Assembly (NCBI GenBank): GCA_025450375.1
Contig: JANWHO010000022.1
Location: forward strand, 1 to 15,384
DNA length: 15,384 nucleotides
Source of the DNA: Chloroflexota bacterium
Lineage (GTDB): Bacteria > Chloroflexota > UBA5177 > JANWHV01
Direction: 5' to 3'
This document shows, piece after piece, positions 5,515-12,229 of the stretch. Under the pieces are notes generated by a model. The model saw nothing but the letters and a program-made list of their open reading frames with translations. It had not been told where the DNA came from and did no database searches. Each line of letters begins with the position of its first letter. Within the stretch, counting starts at the first letter, position 1. Position numbers and translations under genes: made by a program.

Positions 5515-6654
5515 TCAGGCGATCTTGACCCCGCGATCGGCGTCCGGCTCGGCCCGCGTCTGAAGCGCGGCCTGGATGGCGCTCAAGTCGAGCATCCCCA
5601 CCAGATCACCTGCCTCGACCACCGCGCCGCACGAGATACCCTCATTGACCATGCGTTCCACGACCGGCGCCAACCGATCGCCCGGCGCGACGGTGAGCGC
5701 CTTCGCGGGATCCTGCATCACGTGCATGGCCCGCATGGTGGGCCAGGTATGGCGGGGAATCAAGCGAATGGCCGCGAGGCTCAACAGCCCACGCCATTCC
5801 CGTCCCTCGACCACCGCCACGCACCGTGGGCCGTTGGGGACGAGCGCCTGCTCCACCACAACGTCAAGGGTGGTCCAGGGGTGTACGGTGAGCGCCCGCG
5901 ACATCAGATCGCGGACCGTCAGCTCGTCCGGTACATCGGTCAGGGCGGCAAAGCGTTGGGCCTGCGCGGCGCTCGTGTTCAAATACATGCCGATCAGCCC
6001 CATCCAGATACCGCCGACCAGATTACCGCCGAAAATTTGCAGGAGACCCCAGGCGATGAACAGATAGGCGAACAGCCGCCCCAGGCCGGCCGCTGTCCGA
6101 GTGGCGCGGCCCAGATTGCCGGTCACTCCCCACACCAGGGCGCGAACCACCCGGCCGCCGTCCATGGGGAAGGCGGGGAGCAGATTGAACGCGCCGAGAA
6201 TCGCGTTGGCCGCCGCCAGCCAGCCGAACAGGGCCACGTATGGCTCGGGCATGCCGCTGCCCGCGCGCCAGATGCCGGCGAATCCCAGGGCCAGCAGGAG
6301 GCTGACCGCCGGCCCGGCCAGGGCGATGAGCAGTTCCTCGCGGGCCCGACGCGGCTCCCGGACCAGCCGCGCGACCCCGCCGAAAATAAACAGGGTGACG
6401 TCGCGTACGGGAAGCCCCAGCCGCTTCGCCACGAAGGCATGGCCAAATTCATGGGCAACCACCGAGGCGAACAAGAGGGCGCTGGCGGTGAGCGCGGTCC
6501 ACCAGTAGGCGACCGGCGTCCAGTGCGGGTAGCTGTGCGGCAGCTGATTGGCCGCCAATAGCCAGCTAATCAAAAAGAATGCGATGAACCAGGACGGTGC
6601 GATCCGCAGCTCGATGCCGAGGAACCGCCCCAGTCGCATACCCGTGCTTGCCAT
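5515..6654 (-). CDS. Site-2 protease (M50 family) with C-terminal CBS domains
   Basis: A 379-residue intramembrane zinc metalloprotease. The zinc ligands are visible: HEFGH (His68, Glu69, His72) inside a membrane helix, and the distal 'NLLPAFPMDGGR' motif with Asp165. Hydrophobic spans lie near residues 18-36, 50-75, 107-130, 138-160 and 190-222. The 'AGPAVSLLLAL' segment is typical of the group 3 (SpoIVFB/Rip3-like) enzymes. A pair of CBS domains fills about residues 245-370 ('VRDLMSRALTVHP' and 'ISCGAVVEAGDLVGMLDLSAI'), which usually binds adenine nucleotides and tunes activity. Such enzymes cut membrane-bound regulators, often anti-sigma factors; the substrate here is unknown and no anti-sigma factor is in the window. 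It is divergent from the HtrA gene, and both carry TCTCAT boxes, so a site-1/site-2-like relay is conceivable. Confidence 0.92.
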   Translation of the reverse strand: MASTGMRLGRFLGIELRIAPSWFIAFFLISWLLAANQLPHSYPHWTPVAYWWTALTASALLFASVVAHEFGHAFVAKRLGLPVRDVTLFIFGGVARLVREPRRAREELLIALAGPAVSLLLALGFAGIWRAGSGMPEPYVALFGWLAAANAILGAFNLLPAFPMDGGRVVRALVWGVTGNLGRATRTAAGLGRLFAYLFIAWGLLQIFGGNLVGGIWMGLIGMYLNTSAAQAQRFAALTDVPDELTVRDLMSRALTVHPWTTLDVVVEQALVPNGPRCVAVVEGREWRGLLSLAAIRLIPRHTWPTMRAMHVMQDPAKALTVAPGDRLAPVVERMVNEGISCGAVVEAGDLVGMLDLSAIQAALQTRAEPDADRGVKIA

Positions 6655-6688
6655 GGCCTTGTACCCCTTTCTTCATACCGTTAGGGCT

Positions 6689-6721
6689 AGATTAGAGGGC
6701 CGAAATGAGAGGGCCATGAGA
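6689..6721 (-). promoter_or_regulatory. TCTCAT-N5-TCTCAT box C and -10 for the site-2 protease gene
   Basis: On the minus strand TCTCAT at 6721-6716 and 6710-6705 has an 11-bp period. Ten bases later TAATCT (6694-6689) is the best -10 of the four boxes. The predicted start is near 6682, about 28 bp before the ATG at 6654. It lies back to back with box D. Confidence 0.7.
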
Positions 6722-6767
6722 AGCCCTGGAGGCGGAATGACCCCAATCATGCCTCCTCCCTCTCCCC

Positions 6768-6800
6768 TCTCATTACCGTCTCATTGACAGGCGCCATGCT
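6768..6800 (+). promoter_or_regulatory. TCTCAT-N5-TCTCAT box D and -10 for the HtrA gene
   Basis: On the plus strand TCTCAT at 6768-6773 and 6779-6784 repeats with an 11-bp period. Ten bases on, CATGCT (6795-6800) sits in the -10 position. The transcript would start near 6807, giving a leader of about 70 nt before the ATG at 6879. Together with box C it makes the 6655-6878 interval a divergent, jointly controlled promoter region. Confidence 0.65.
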
Positions 6801-6878
6801 GGTCTCAGTGGCATGTGCCCCAATGTACGAATGGTGGGCCGGCGGCGCCACGTGAATGAAAAAGAGAAGGAGAACGTG

Positions 6879-7961
6879 ATGAATCGGTTAGTCAGTTTGG
6901 CCTTGGCGGTAGGGTTGATTCTCTCGGTGGTGATCAGCGGCGCGGCCATTGTCTTCCATGGCGCCCCGCCCTCGGCACAGGTGGCGGTCGTCTCGGGGAG
7001 CCCGGCCGCCAGCGCCGCCCTCAACACGGCGACAACGGGCGCGGCCGCGGCCGCCGGTCCCTCGGTGGTCAAGGTGGAGAGCGCGCACGGCCTCGGCTCG
7101 GGGGTCATCATTGATTCCCGCGGCTATATCGTGACCAACTACCATGTGGTCTTCAGTGGTAACGCCGTACGGCAGCCTGACGCCGCGTACACGGTCACGC
7201 TCGCCAATGGGCAGGCGTACCAGGCACGGATCGCTGGGACCGATGCGCCCGATGATCTGGCGGTGCTGAAAATTTCGGCCCCGAACCTGAAGGCGCTGCC
7301 CTTCGCGGACTCGAATGCCTTGCGGGCTGGGACTCTGGTGATGGCCATGGGCAATCCCCTTGGCTATGCCCAGAGCGTGACCCTCGGCATCGTGAGCACC
7401 CCGAAACGCACGGTGGTCGAGAATGGACCGGCTGCCTTCATACCCGACATGATCCAGACCTCCGCGCCGATCAATCCCGGTAATTCCGGGGGCGCCCTGG
7501 TGGACTTGAACGGTCACCTGGTAGGTATTCCAACCCTGGCGGCCGCCGATCCTCGACTGGGCACGCCTGCCCAGGGGATAGGCTTCGCCATCCCGAGTAA
7601 CCGCGTCTCTTATATTACCCAGCAGATTATCGCCTCCGGCAAGGTAGTGCATAGCGATCGGCCGTATCTCGGGCTCTCCGGGATGAGCGACGTCACGCCC
7701 GCGATGGCCGGCCAATATGGCTTGGCGACGGACAAGGGGGTGTTGATTACCGGTCTCGCGGCGGACGGACCCCTGGCGCGCGCGGGCATACGCACGGGCG
7801 AGGTCATGGTGCGGCTCGATGGTCAGCCGGTGACCGATACGGCCGCTCTGGGCGAGGTGCTGGCGCGGATTAAGCCAAACCAGCAGAAGTCGATGACTAT
7901 TGTCGGCGCGACTGGGGAACGTACGGTCAGTGTGGCCGTGGGTGAACTGCCGGTTGGGTAG
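6879..7961 (+). CDS. HtrA/DegP-like trypsin-type serine protease with one PDZ domain
   Basis: 360 residues from the ATG at 6879, chosen because AAGGAG lies just upstream; the open frame extends back to 6813 without a ribosome-binding site. An N-terminal hydrophobic segment ('LVSLALAVGLILSVVISGAAIVF') anchors or exports the protein. A low-complexity Ala/Ser/Thr linker follows to about residue 60. The protease domain shows the complete triad: His89 in 'TNYHVV', Asp126 in 'DDLAVLK' and Ser203 in 'GNSGGALV'. A PDZ domain occupies about 265-358 ('YLGLSG...GVLITGLAADGPLARAGIRTGEVMVRLDG'). HtrA proteins degrade or process misfolded envelope proteins. A perfect stem-loop follows the stop. Divergent from the site-2 protease and sharing the direct-repeat control element, it fits an envelope-stress role. 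Confidence 0.92.
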   Translation: MNRLVSLALAVGLILSVVISGAAIVFHGAPPSAQVAVVSGSPAASAALNTATTGAAAAAGPSVVKVESAHGLGSGVIIDSRGYIVTNYHVVFSGNAVRQPDAAYTVTLANGQAYQARIAGTDAPDDLAVLKISAPNLKALPFADSNALRAGTLVMAMGNPLGYAQSVTLGIVSTPKRTVVENGPAAFIPDMIQTSAPINPGNSGGALVDLNGHLVGIPTLAAADPRLGTPAQGIGFAIPSNRVSYITQQIIASGKVVHSDRPYLGLSGMSDVTPAMAGQYGLATDKGVLITGLAADGPLARAGIRTGEVMVRLDGQPVTDTAALGEVLARIKPNQQKSMTIVGATGERTVSVAVGELPVG

Positions 7962-7979
7962 AGCGCCTGGTGGAAGCGG

Positions 7980-8023
7980 CTCTTTCCCGGTTGCCCAAGA
8001 CGGTCAGGGCAACCGGGAAAGAG
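7980..8023 (+). terminator. Perfect 17-bp stem-loop after the HtrA gene
   Basis: The 17-base arm at 7980-7996 is the exact reverse complement of 8007-8023, with a 10-base loop. It starts 18 bp after the HtrA stop codon, as expected for a terminator. Only 'TTAACAG' follows, not a U-run, so it resembles the U-less hairpins at 3611-3658 and 4206-4249. Confidence 0.7.
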
Positions 8024-8090
8024 TTAACAGCGTGAGGCCCAGGACGATGCTACGTGACGGCCTACGAAACAGACGAGAGAGGAGTCGATT

Positions 8091-8360
8091 ATGGGCGCCC
8101 TTGATGTGCTCTCCTGGATGGCAGGGGGTTTAATCGCGGGCGCTCTGATCGGCGCCGTGAGTCCAGGCCGAGCCCTTGTTGATCGCCTGGCGGTAGCTCT
8201 GGCGGGGCTCTTTGGCGGGTATGCCGGCGGCGCGGAGATTGCCAGTTTCACCAACTTGAACGCGGTCGCCTTTCTGGGCGCCGTATGCGCGGCGGTAGGA
8301 GCTTCGGGGTCGCTTGCCTACCTACTATGGCGCCGAGGCGCCACACGGTTCCATGATTGA
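8091..8360 (+). CDS. Small membrane protein, transglycosylase-associated (GlsB/YeaQ/YmgE)-like
   Basis: An 89-residue, strongly hydrophobic protein with three predicted membrane helices at about residues 6-24, 33-50 and 55-80. The pattern of glycine-rich helices with a short 'SPGRALVDRL' turn between the first two resembles the small GlsB/YeaQ/YmgE membrane family (transglycosylase-associated protein). The match is from the pattern only, since the usual 'GxxxxxLLPG' core is degenerate here. A GAGAGGAG ribosome-binding site seven bases before the ATG supports the start. It sits alone between the HtrA terminator and the Crp/Fnr gene. Members of the family are often stress-induced, but no direct evidence for that is seen here. 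Confidence 0.7.
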   Translation: MGALDVLSWMAGGLIAGALIGAVSPGRALVDRLAVALAGLFGGYAGGAEIASFTNLNAVAFLGAVCAAVGASGSLAYLLWRRGATRFHD

Positions 8361-8545
8361 ACAGATAGGGTATGCTATGGCCTGATGAGGGGACAGAGGG
8401 AGAGCGGCATGCAGGGTCAGCGGTGCGCGGGACGCGGTTCGTCAAGTCCGCGCGGCCGATCGGGCCGGCGGATGTGCATGGGACGACCTCACGCAGCTTC
8501 TTGCCGCGGCGTAGCTGTCGCGGCGCGTGCAGCGAAGGAGTCGCC

Positions 8546-9235
8546 ATGAGCTCGGAGGGTGAGTTGCGCTTCCTCGGCACCATCCCCTATTTTCGCGGCC
8601 TATCGCGGGATGAGTTGGCGCACATTGGCGCCTGGTGTCATGAACGGGAACTGGCCGGCGGGGAAGTCCTGTTCCTGGAAGGAGCGCCGGCCGACGCACT
8701 CTACGTGGTACGCCACGGCAGCGTTCGCGTCTTCAAGACGTCTCCCCTGGGTAAGGAGCAGGTATTGATCGTCATTGGTCCAGGTGAGACCTTCAATGAC
8801 GTACCAGTCTTTGACGGCGGCCTCAATCCCGCGGGGGCGCAGGCCGTCGAGCCTGGCGCCGGCGTATGCGTACTGCCGGCGGCGCGGGTGCATCACCTCC
8901 TGGCAACCAATCCATCGGTCGCGGCAAACATTGTCCGGGTGCTCGCGGCCCGGTTGCGCCACCTGACCACGTTGGTCGAGGATCTCTCGTTCCGCACTAT
9001 CCTACACCGACTTGCCAAGCTGCTTCTGGAGGAGGCGGCGCGGTCGGACGGCAACGTGATCGTGCCGCAGCACGAACTGGCCGCGCGCGTGGGCACGGCT
9101 CGTGAGGTGATCAGCCGCGCCCTGCGGGAATTGGAGCAGCACGGCGCGATCACGCGCCATCGGGACCACGGGGTCGAGGTCCACGGGGACGTGGTACGTG
9201 CCATGCTGGAACGGCTCGGCGATCCGAACAGTTAA
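8546..9235 (+). CDS. Crp/Fnr-family transcriptional regulator
   Basis: 229 residues from the ATG at 8546, preceded by GAAGGAG. The frame stays open back to 8372, but that stretch has no family match. The cyclic-nucleotide-binding-like beta roll spans about 8-125 ('LYVVRHGSVRVF', 'GPGETFNDVPVFDGG'), followed by the dimer helix and a winged helix-turn-helix ('HELAARVGTAREVISRALRELEQHG'). The recognition helix has Arg186-Glu187-x3-Arg191, the CRP-type pattern that reads TGTGA half-sites. The four-cysteine iron-sulfur ligand set of FNR is absent (only Cys31 and Cys108), and the cAMP-contact residues are not conserved, so it may sense haem/NO like DNR, or another signal. TGTGA-N6-TCACA-like sites before the NnrS, DUF2249 and FrnE-type genes are likely targets. 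A TATGCT hexamer at 8371-8376 may be its own -10, but no good palindrome precedes it. Confidence 0.9.
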   Translation: MSSEGELRFLGTIPYFRGLSRDELAHIGAWCHERELAGGEVLFLEGAPADALYVVRHGSVRVFKTSPLGKEQVLIVIGPGETFNDVPVFDGGLNPAGAQAVEPGAGVCVLPAARVHHLLATNPSVAANIVRVLAARLRHLTTLVEDLSFRTILHRLAKLLLEEAARSDGNVIVPQHELAARVGTAREVISRALRELEQHGAITRHRDHGVEVHGDVVRAMLERLGDPNS

Positions 9236-9244
9236 AGGATGCAC

Positions 9245-9274
9245 GATCCAGCTGGTCCGGCATCGGCCTGGATC
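9245..9274 (+). terminator. Weak stem-loop after the Crp/Fnr gene
   Basis: GATCCAG (9245-9251) pairs with CTGGATC (9268-9274) around a 16-base loop, starting 9 bp beyond the stop at 9235. A 7-bp stem with a long loop and no U-run is only modest evidence for a terminator. The rest of the interval 9275-9476 shows no convincing gene on either strand. Confidence 0.3.
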
Positions 9275-9476
9275 AGAGGACGAACGGAGCGAACACCCGG
9301 CGTGATGGGACCGCGAGACGCTCCAACTCCAGGCGCGCTGGGGCCGCTCCGCGGGCCAGACCCAGAATCTGGGACAAGTGGAGCACCGGTACGCTTCGGG
9401 CGGGGTCGCCGTGCTCCAGCCCGCGCTACACGGTATGGATTCGCCTGAACCCCAACTACGTGGGCGCATGAGGCGC

Positions 9477-9728
<252 letters not shown>

Positions 9729-9754
9729 GTTGGTTGGCTCCTTTGCTTGGTTGT

Positions 9755-10078
9755 TCAGGCCGGCACTTCGATCTCCAGAGCCCCATCCGGGGTCGTCCGC
9801 ACTGGATAGACACGGAGGGGCTTGGTCGCCGGCAGGGTCAGCGCGGCGCCGGTGCGGATATCGAAGGTGGCCCCGTGACAGGGACACTCCACCACGCCAT
9901 CCTCCAGCCAGCCGTCGCCCAATGAGCAGCGTTCATGGGTGCAAGTATCGTCCACGACATGGTAGCCATCGTCCAGGCGTGCCAGCAACACCTCGCGATC
10001 GCCCGCGCGGAGGGCGCGCATCTCCCCAACCGGCAACGCCTCGGCGGTATGCATGACAACCGGCAGTGGAATGAACAT
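9755..10078 (-). CDS. Rieske [2Fe-2S] ferredoxin-like protein (NirD/BphF type)
   Basis: A 107-residue single Rieske domain without a membrane anchor, hence soluble. The cluster ligands are Cys46-x-His48 ('CTHERCSLGDG') and Cys65-x2-His68 ('CPCHGATFD'), the order and spacing usual for small Rieske ferredoxins and NirD-like subunits. The protein begins with the short strands 'EALPVGEMRALRAGDREVLLARLDDG' seen in this class. GAAGGAAAACCG before the ATG supports the start. It is the first gene of a two-gene operon with the 7Fe ferredoxin and is divergent from the NnrS gene across a Crp/Fnr-like palindrome. It probably passes electrons in the same stress response; a link to a nitrite or NO reductase or an oxygenase is conjecture because no such enzyme is in the window. 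Confidence 0.92.
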   Translation of the reverse strand: MFIPLPVVMHTAEALPVGEMRALRAGDREVLLARLDDGYHVVDDTCTHERCSLGDGWLEDGVVECPCHGATFDIRTGAALTLPATKPLRVYPVRTTPDGALEIEVPA

Positions 10079-10172
10079 CGGTTTTCCTTCTTTGGGGCAA
10101 GTCCTGGAACCGGCGGGGCACGGAGCCCCATCCGTGTCCCGCCGGTGGAGCGCACGCGCGCCTCCATGGCCC

Positions 10173-10215
10173 AGGGTACGGCGGACTCGGCCTCTTTGCT
10201 GTGACTTTCATCACA
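10173..10215 (-). promoter_or_regulatory. Possible divergent Crp/Fnr-type promoter for the Rieske-ferredoxin operon
   Basis: Read on the minus strand, the palindrome at 10200-10215 is followed at 29.5 bp from its centre by TACCCT (10178-10173), a weak but correctly placed -10. A start near 10166 would give a leader of about 88 nt to the Rieske ATG at 10078. Support is weaker than for the plus-strand side because the -10 is poor. Confidence 0.4.
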
Positions 10216-10224
10216 GCAAAGAGG
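10191..10224. repeat. 34-bp perfect palindrome containing a Crp/Fnr-type operator
   Basis: Two exact 14-base arms (10191-10204 and 10211-10224) flank a 6-base spacer. The core TGTGA-CTTTCA-TCACA at 10200-10215 has the CRP-type consensus. The symmetry continues nine bases further on each side (CCTCTTTGC / GCAAAGAGG), well beyond what a Crp/Fnr dimer needs. It lies between the divergent Rieske and NnrS genes. Confidence 0.8.
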
Positions 10225-10243
10225 TCGGAAGGAGCAGTATGCT
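10200..10243 (+). promoter_or_regulatory. Predicted Crp/Fnr-type class II promoter for the NnrS-like gene
   Basis: TGTGACTTTCATCACA (10200-10215, centre 10207.5) is followed by TATGCT at 10238-10243, 30.5 bp from the centre. No good -35 is present, as expected when the activator sits near -41.5. A start near 10250 gives a leader of about 38 nt to the GTG at 10288. The design is identical to 1730-1773 and nearly identical to 11612-11654. Confidence 0.7.
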
Positions 10244-10287
10244 TACGGCAAAGGCCCGCGAGCCTGCCTTCGAGAAAAGGATATAGC

Positions 10288-11616
10288 GTGGCGGGAACGC
10301 ATGCCGGCCAGACGCGGCCGCCTGCCGCGGCGGCGATCTGGCCGCCCTATATCCGCGCCTCACTCGTGCTCGCGGGCACGGCCGGCTTCAGCCTTGGCGC
10401 GGCGCTGTTCGCCGCCTCGGAACTCGGGCTTCCTCTTGGCCCCTGGTGGCCCGCGGCGGCACAGGCGCATGGGCACGTCCAGGTGTTCGGCTGGGCCGGT
10501 CTGATGGTTCTGGGCGTGGGGCTCCACTTCCTGCCCCGGCTGCGCGGAACTACCCTGGAGCGCCAAGAGCGCGCGCGGTATGTCCTCGCGCTCCTGGTCG
10601 CCGGGCTGGTGACGCGCGCGCTGAGCCAGCCATTGCTTGCGCTGCCCGGCGGCGCGGCGGCGCCGCTGACCGTGGCGTTACGCGCCTGTCTGATAGGCTC
10701 CGGCGTGCTGGAACTGCTGGGAGTGAGCCTCGCCCTCTGGCTCTTCACGGACCTGCTGCGCCGCGGGCCACCGCTCCGCGCGCGGGCCGGCCTCTGGCCC
10801 GTACTCCCCTTCTTCCTTACCGCCTTTGCCGCCTACTGGCTGGCCACCGCCCTGAACCTGGTCGGCCTGATCGCCGCCGCGCAGGCTACCGGCGCCCTGG
10901 CCCCCGACCGGATTGACCGGCTCATCAACCTGATCGCCTTCCATGGGTTCCTACTCCCCCTCTCGGTAGCCATGTCCGAGCGCACCTTCCCCCTCTTTTT
11001 CCGCACCCCACGTCCCCGGCTGCCCCTGTTGCGCGCCGGCCTGGCGCTCCTGCTGGCGGGCCTGATCGCGCGCGTGGCCGGAGACCTGGCCGGCGTCGAG
11101 CGCCTGGCGGGGCTGGGCGAACTGATCATGGCGGCGGCGATCGCCCTGTTCATCTATGCGCTCGGTGTCTTCGCCCCACGCCGGCCGCTGCCGCGCCAGC
11201 CCGTACGCCCGTTCCGCGACCCCATCCAGCTTCACGCCATCTCGGCCTACCTCTGGCTGGCCGCTGTCGCGGTGGCGCTGGCGGCCAATGGCGCGGCGGC
11301 GTTCGGCCTGGCGATCACACCGGTCCCGCTTGACGCGGAGCGCCATCTGCTGGGCGCGGGCTTCGTGACCATGCTAATCCTGGGAGTGGGCGCGCACCTG
11401 CTGTCGAGCTTCGCCAATCGGCGGCCGCGCTCCGCCGCCCTGCTCTGGGCCACCCTGCTGCTCGGCAACCTGACGGCGCTGCTCCGCGTGGGGCCGCTGG
11501 TCTTCCCCGCTCTGTTTCCCGATGGAGGCGCCATCGCCCTGCCGGCGGCTGGGATCACCGGACTGGCGGCGCTCATCATCTTCAGCCTCAACCTCTTCAC
11601 CGGCGCGGGCGTGTAA
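10288..11616 (+). CDS. NnrS-family multi-span haem/copper membrane protein
   Basis: 442 residues from a GTG at 10288 with AAAAGGA upstream; the open frame extends back to 10201, but that part overlaps the operator. The protein has about twelve hydrophobic spans. It shows the NnrS hallmark 'AHGHVQVFGWAGLMVLGVGLHFLPR' with His61, His63 and His80. Further intramembrane histidines are His219 ('AFHGFLLPLSVAMSERTF'), His316 ('QLHAIS'), His353 ('ERHLLGAGF') and His370 ('GVGAHLLSSF'), candidates for haem or metal binding. NnrS proteins in proteobacteria are NO-induced and protect against nitrosative stress; the biochemical activity is unsettled. The gene's own Crp/Fnr-type promoter supports that link. 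Its stop codon overlaps the operator of the next transcription unit. Confidence 0.82.
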   Translation: MAGTHAGQTRPPAAAAIWPPYIRASLVLAGTAGFSLGAALFAASELGLPLGPWWPAAAQAHGHVQVFGWAGLMVLGVGLHFLPRLRGTTLERQERARYVLALLVAGLVTRALSQPLLALPGGAAAPLTVALRACLIGSGVLELLGVSLALWLFTDLLRRGPPLRARAGLWPVLPFFLTAFAAYWLATALNLVGLIAAAQATGALAPDRIDRLINLIAFHGFLLPLSVAMSERTFPLFFRTPRPRLPLLRAGLALLLAGLIARVAGDLAGVERLAGLGELIMAAAIALFIYALGVFAPRRPLPRQPVRPFRDPIQLHAISAYLWLAAVAVALAANGAAAFGLAITPVPLDAERHLLGAGFVTMLILGVGAHLLSSFANRRPRSAALLWATLLLGNLTALLRVGPLVFPALFPDGGAIALPAAGITGLAALIIFSLNLFTGAGV

Positions 11617-11654
11617 CCAAAGTCACAGCCAAGCGGCCGGATCGGGCCTATGCT
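11612..11654 (+). promoter_or_regulatory. Predicted Crp/Fnr-type class II promoter for the DUF2249 operon
   Basis: TGTAACCAAAGTCACA (11612-11627, centre 11619.5) keeps the TGTRA-N6-TCACA layout with one deviation in the left half-site. TATGCT follows at 11649-11654, 29.5 bp from the centre. The operator includes the TAA stop of the NnrS-like gene (11614-11616). A start near 11661 gives a leader of about 80 nt to the ATG at 11741. Confidence 0.65.
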
Positions 11655-11740
11655 CAAGACGGATTGAGTTCCTACCCGCGCCCCGGCGGCTGGGGGATTC
11701 GCCCGTCGAAGCCCCGCCAGCCCGAGGAGGAGAGAACCGA

Positions 11741-12205
11741 ATGTCCGCCGCTGCCTTGCTCTTGGACGTGCGTACCCTGCCGGGACCGCAACGGCACCCA
11801 CGCATCTTCGCCCTCCTGGACCAACTGGCTCCCGGAGAGGAGTTGGTGCTGATCAATGATCACGAGCCCAAACCTTTGCGCTACCAAATCCAGGCGAACC
11901 AACCGGGATGCTTCGAGTGGGATCCGCGAGAGACCGGCCCGCATGAATGGACGGTGCGGATCCACCGCCTTCAGGCCAGCCCGCCACTGGGCTCGATTGG
12001 GTTGCCGGAACGGTTGCCGCACCTCAGCCCCTTGCTGTCCGTTGGGAAGTTGCTCCGCCACTATCCAGCGTCAGGCGCGGTGCTGGCACGGTTTGGCTTG
12101 ACGCCCGAGGCCGACGACCCGCGGACCCTGACCGATCTGACCCGGGACGCGAACGTACAGCTCGATCTGGTGATGGCAGCCCTGGAAGTGGCGCTGGCGC
12201 GCTAG
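11741..12205 (+). CDS. DUF2249 protein with C-terminal ScdA-N/DUF1858-like domain
   Basis: 154 residues from an ATG with GAGGAGGAGAG upstream. Residues about 7-78 form a DUF2249 domain: 'LDVRTLPGPQRHPRIFALLDQL', then the signature 'LINDHEPKPLRYQI', then 'GPHEWTVRI'. Residues about 98-150 ('VGKLLRHYPASGAVLARFGL...LTDLTRDANVQLDLVMAAL') match the helical plan of the ScdA N-terminal/DUF1858 domains, but the usual Cys residues after the 'FG' turn are missing. ScdA/RIC proteins repair oxidised or nitrosylated iron-sulfur clusters. DUF2249 has no proven activity and is often found next to NO-related genes and hemerythrins. First gene of an operon led by the promoter at 11612-11654. The repair function is inferred. 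Confidence 0.85.
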   Translation: MSAAALLLDVRTLPGPQRHPRIFALLDQLAPGEELVLINDHEPKPLRYQIQANQPGCFEWDPRETGPHEWTVRIHRLQASPPLGSIGLPERLPHLSPLLSVGKLLRHYPASGAVLARFGLTPEADDPRTLTDLTRDANVQLDLVMAALEVALAR

Positions 12206-12229
12206 CCGAGGGGACGGGGACGTGAGGCG

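Noticed and set aside
8333..8376. Fourth Crp/Fnr-type promoter (autoregulation) before the regulator gene
   Set aside because: A TATGCT hexamer is present at 8371-8376, but the bases at the expected operator position do not form a TGTGA-N6-TCACA palindrome.
8372..8545. N-terminal extension of the Crp/Fnr regulator
   Set aside because: The extra 58 residues match nothing in the family, and a GAAGGAG site precedes the ATG at 8546.
9275..9476. Possible remnant of a coding region between the Crp/Fnr gene and the ferredoxin
   Set aside because: Several frames are open for short distances, but none shows a family motif, a start with a ribosome-binding site, or continuity; too weak to call a pseudogene.
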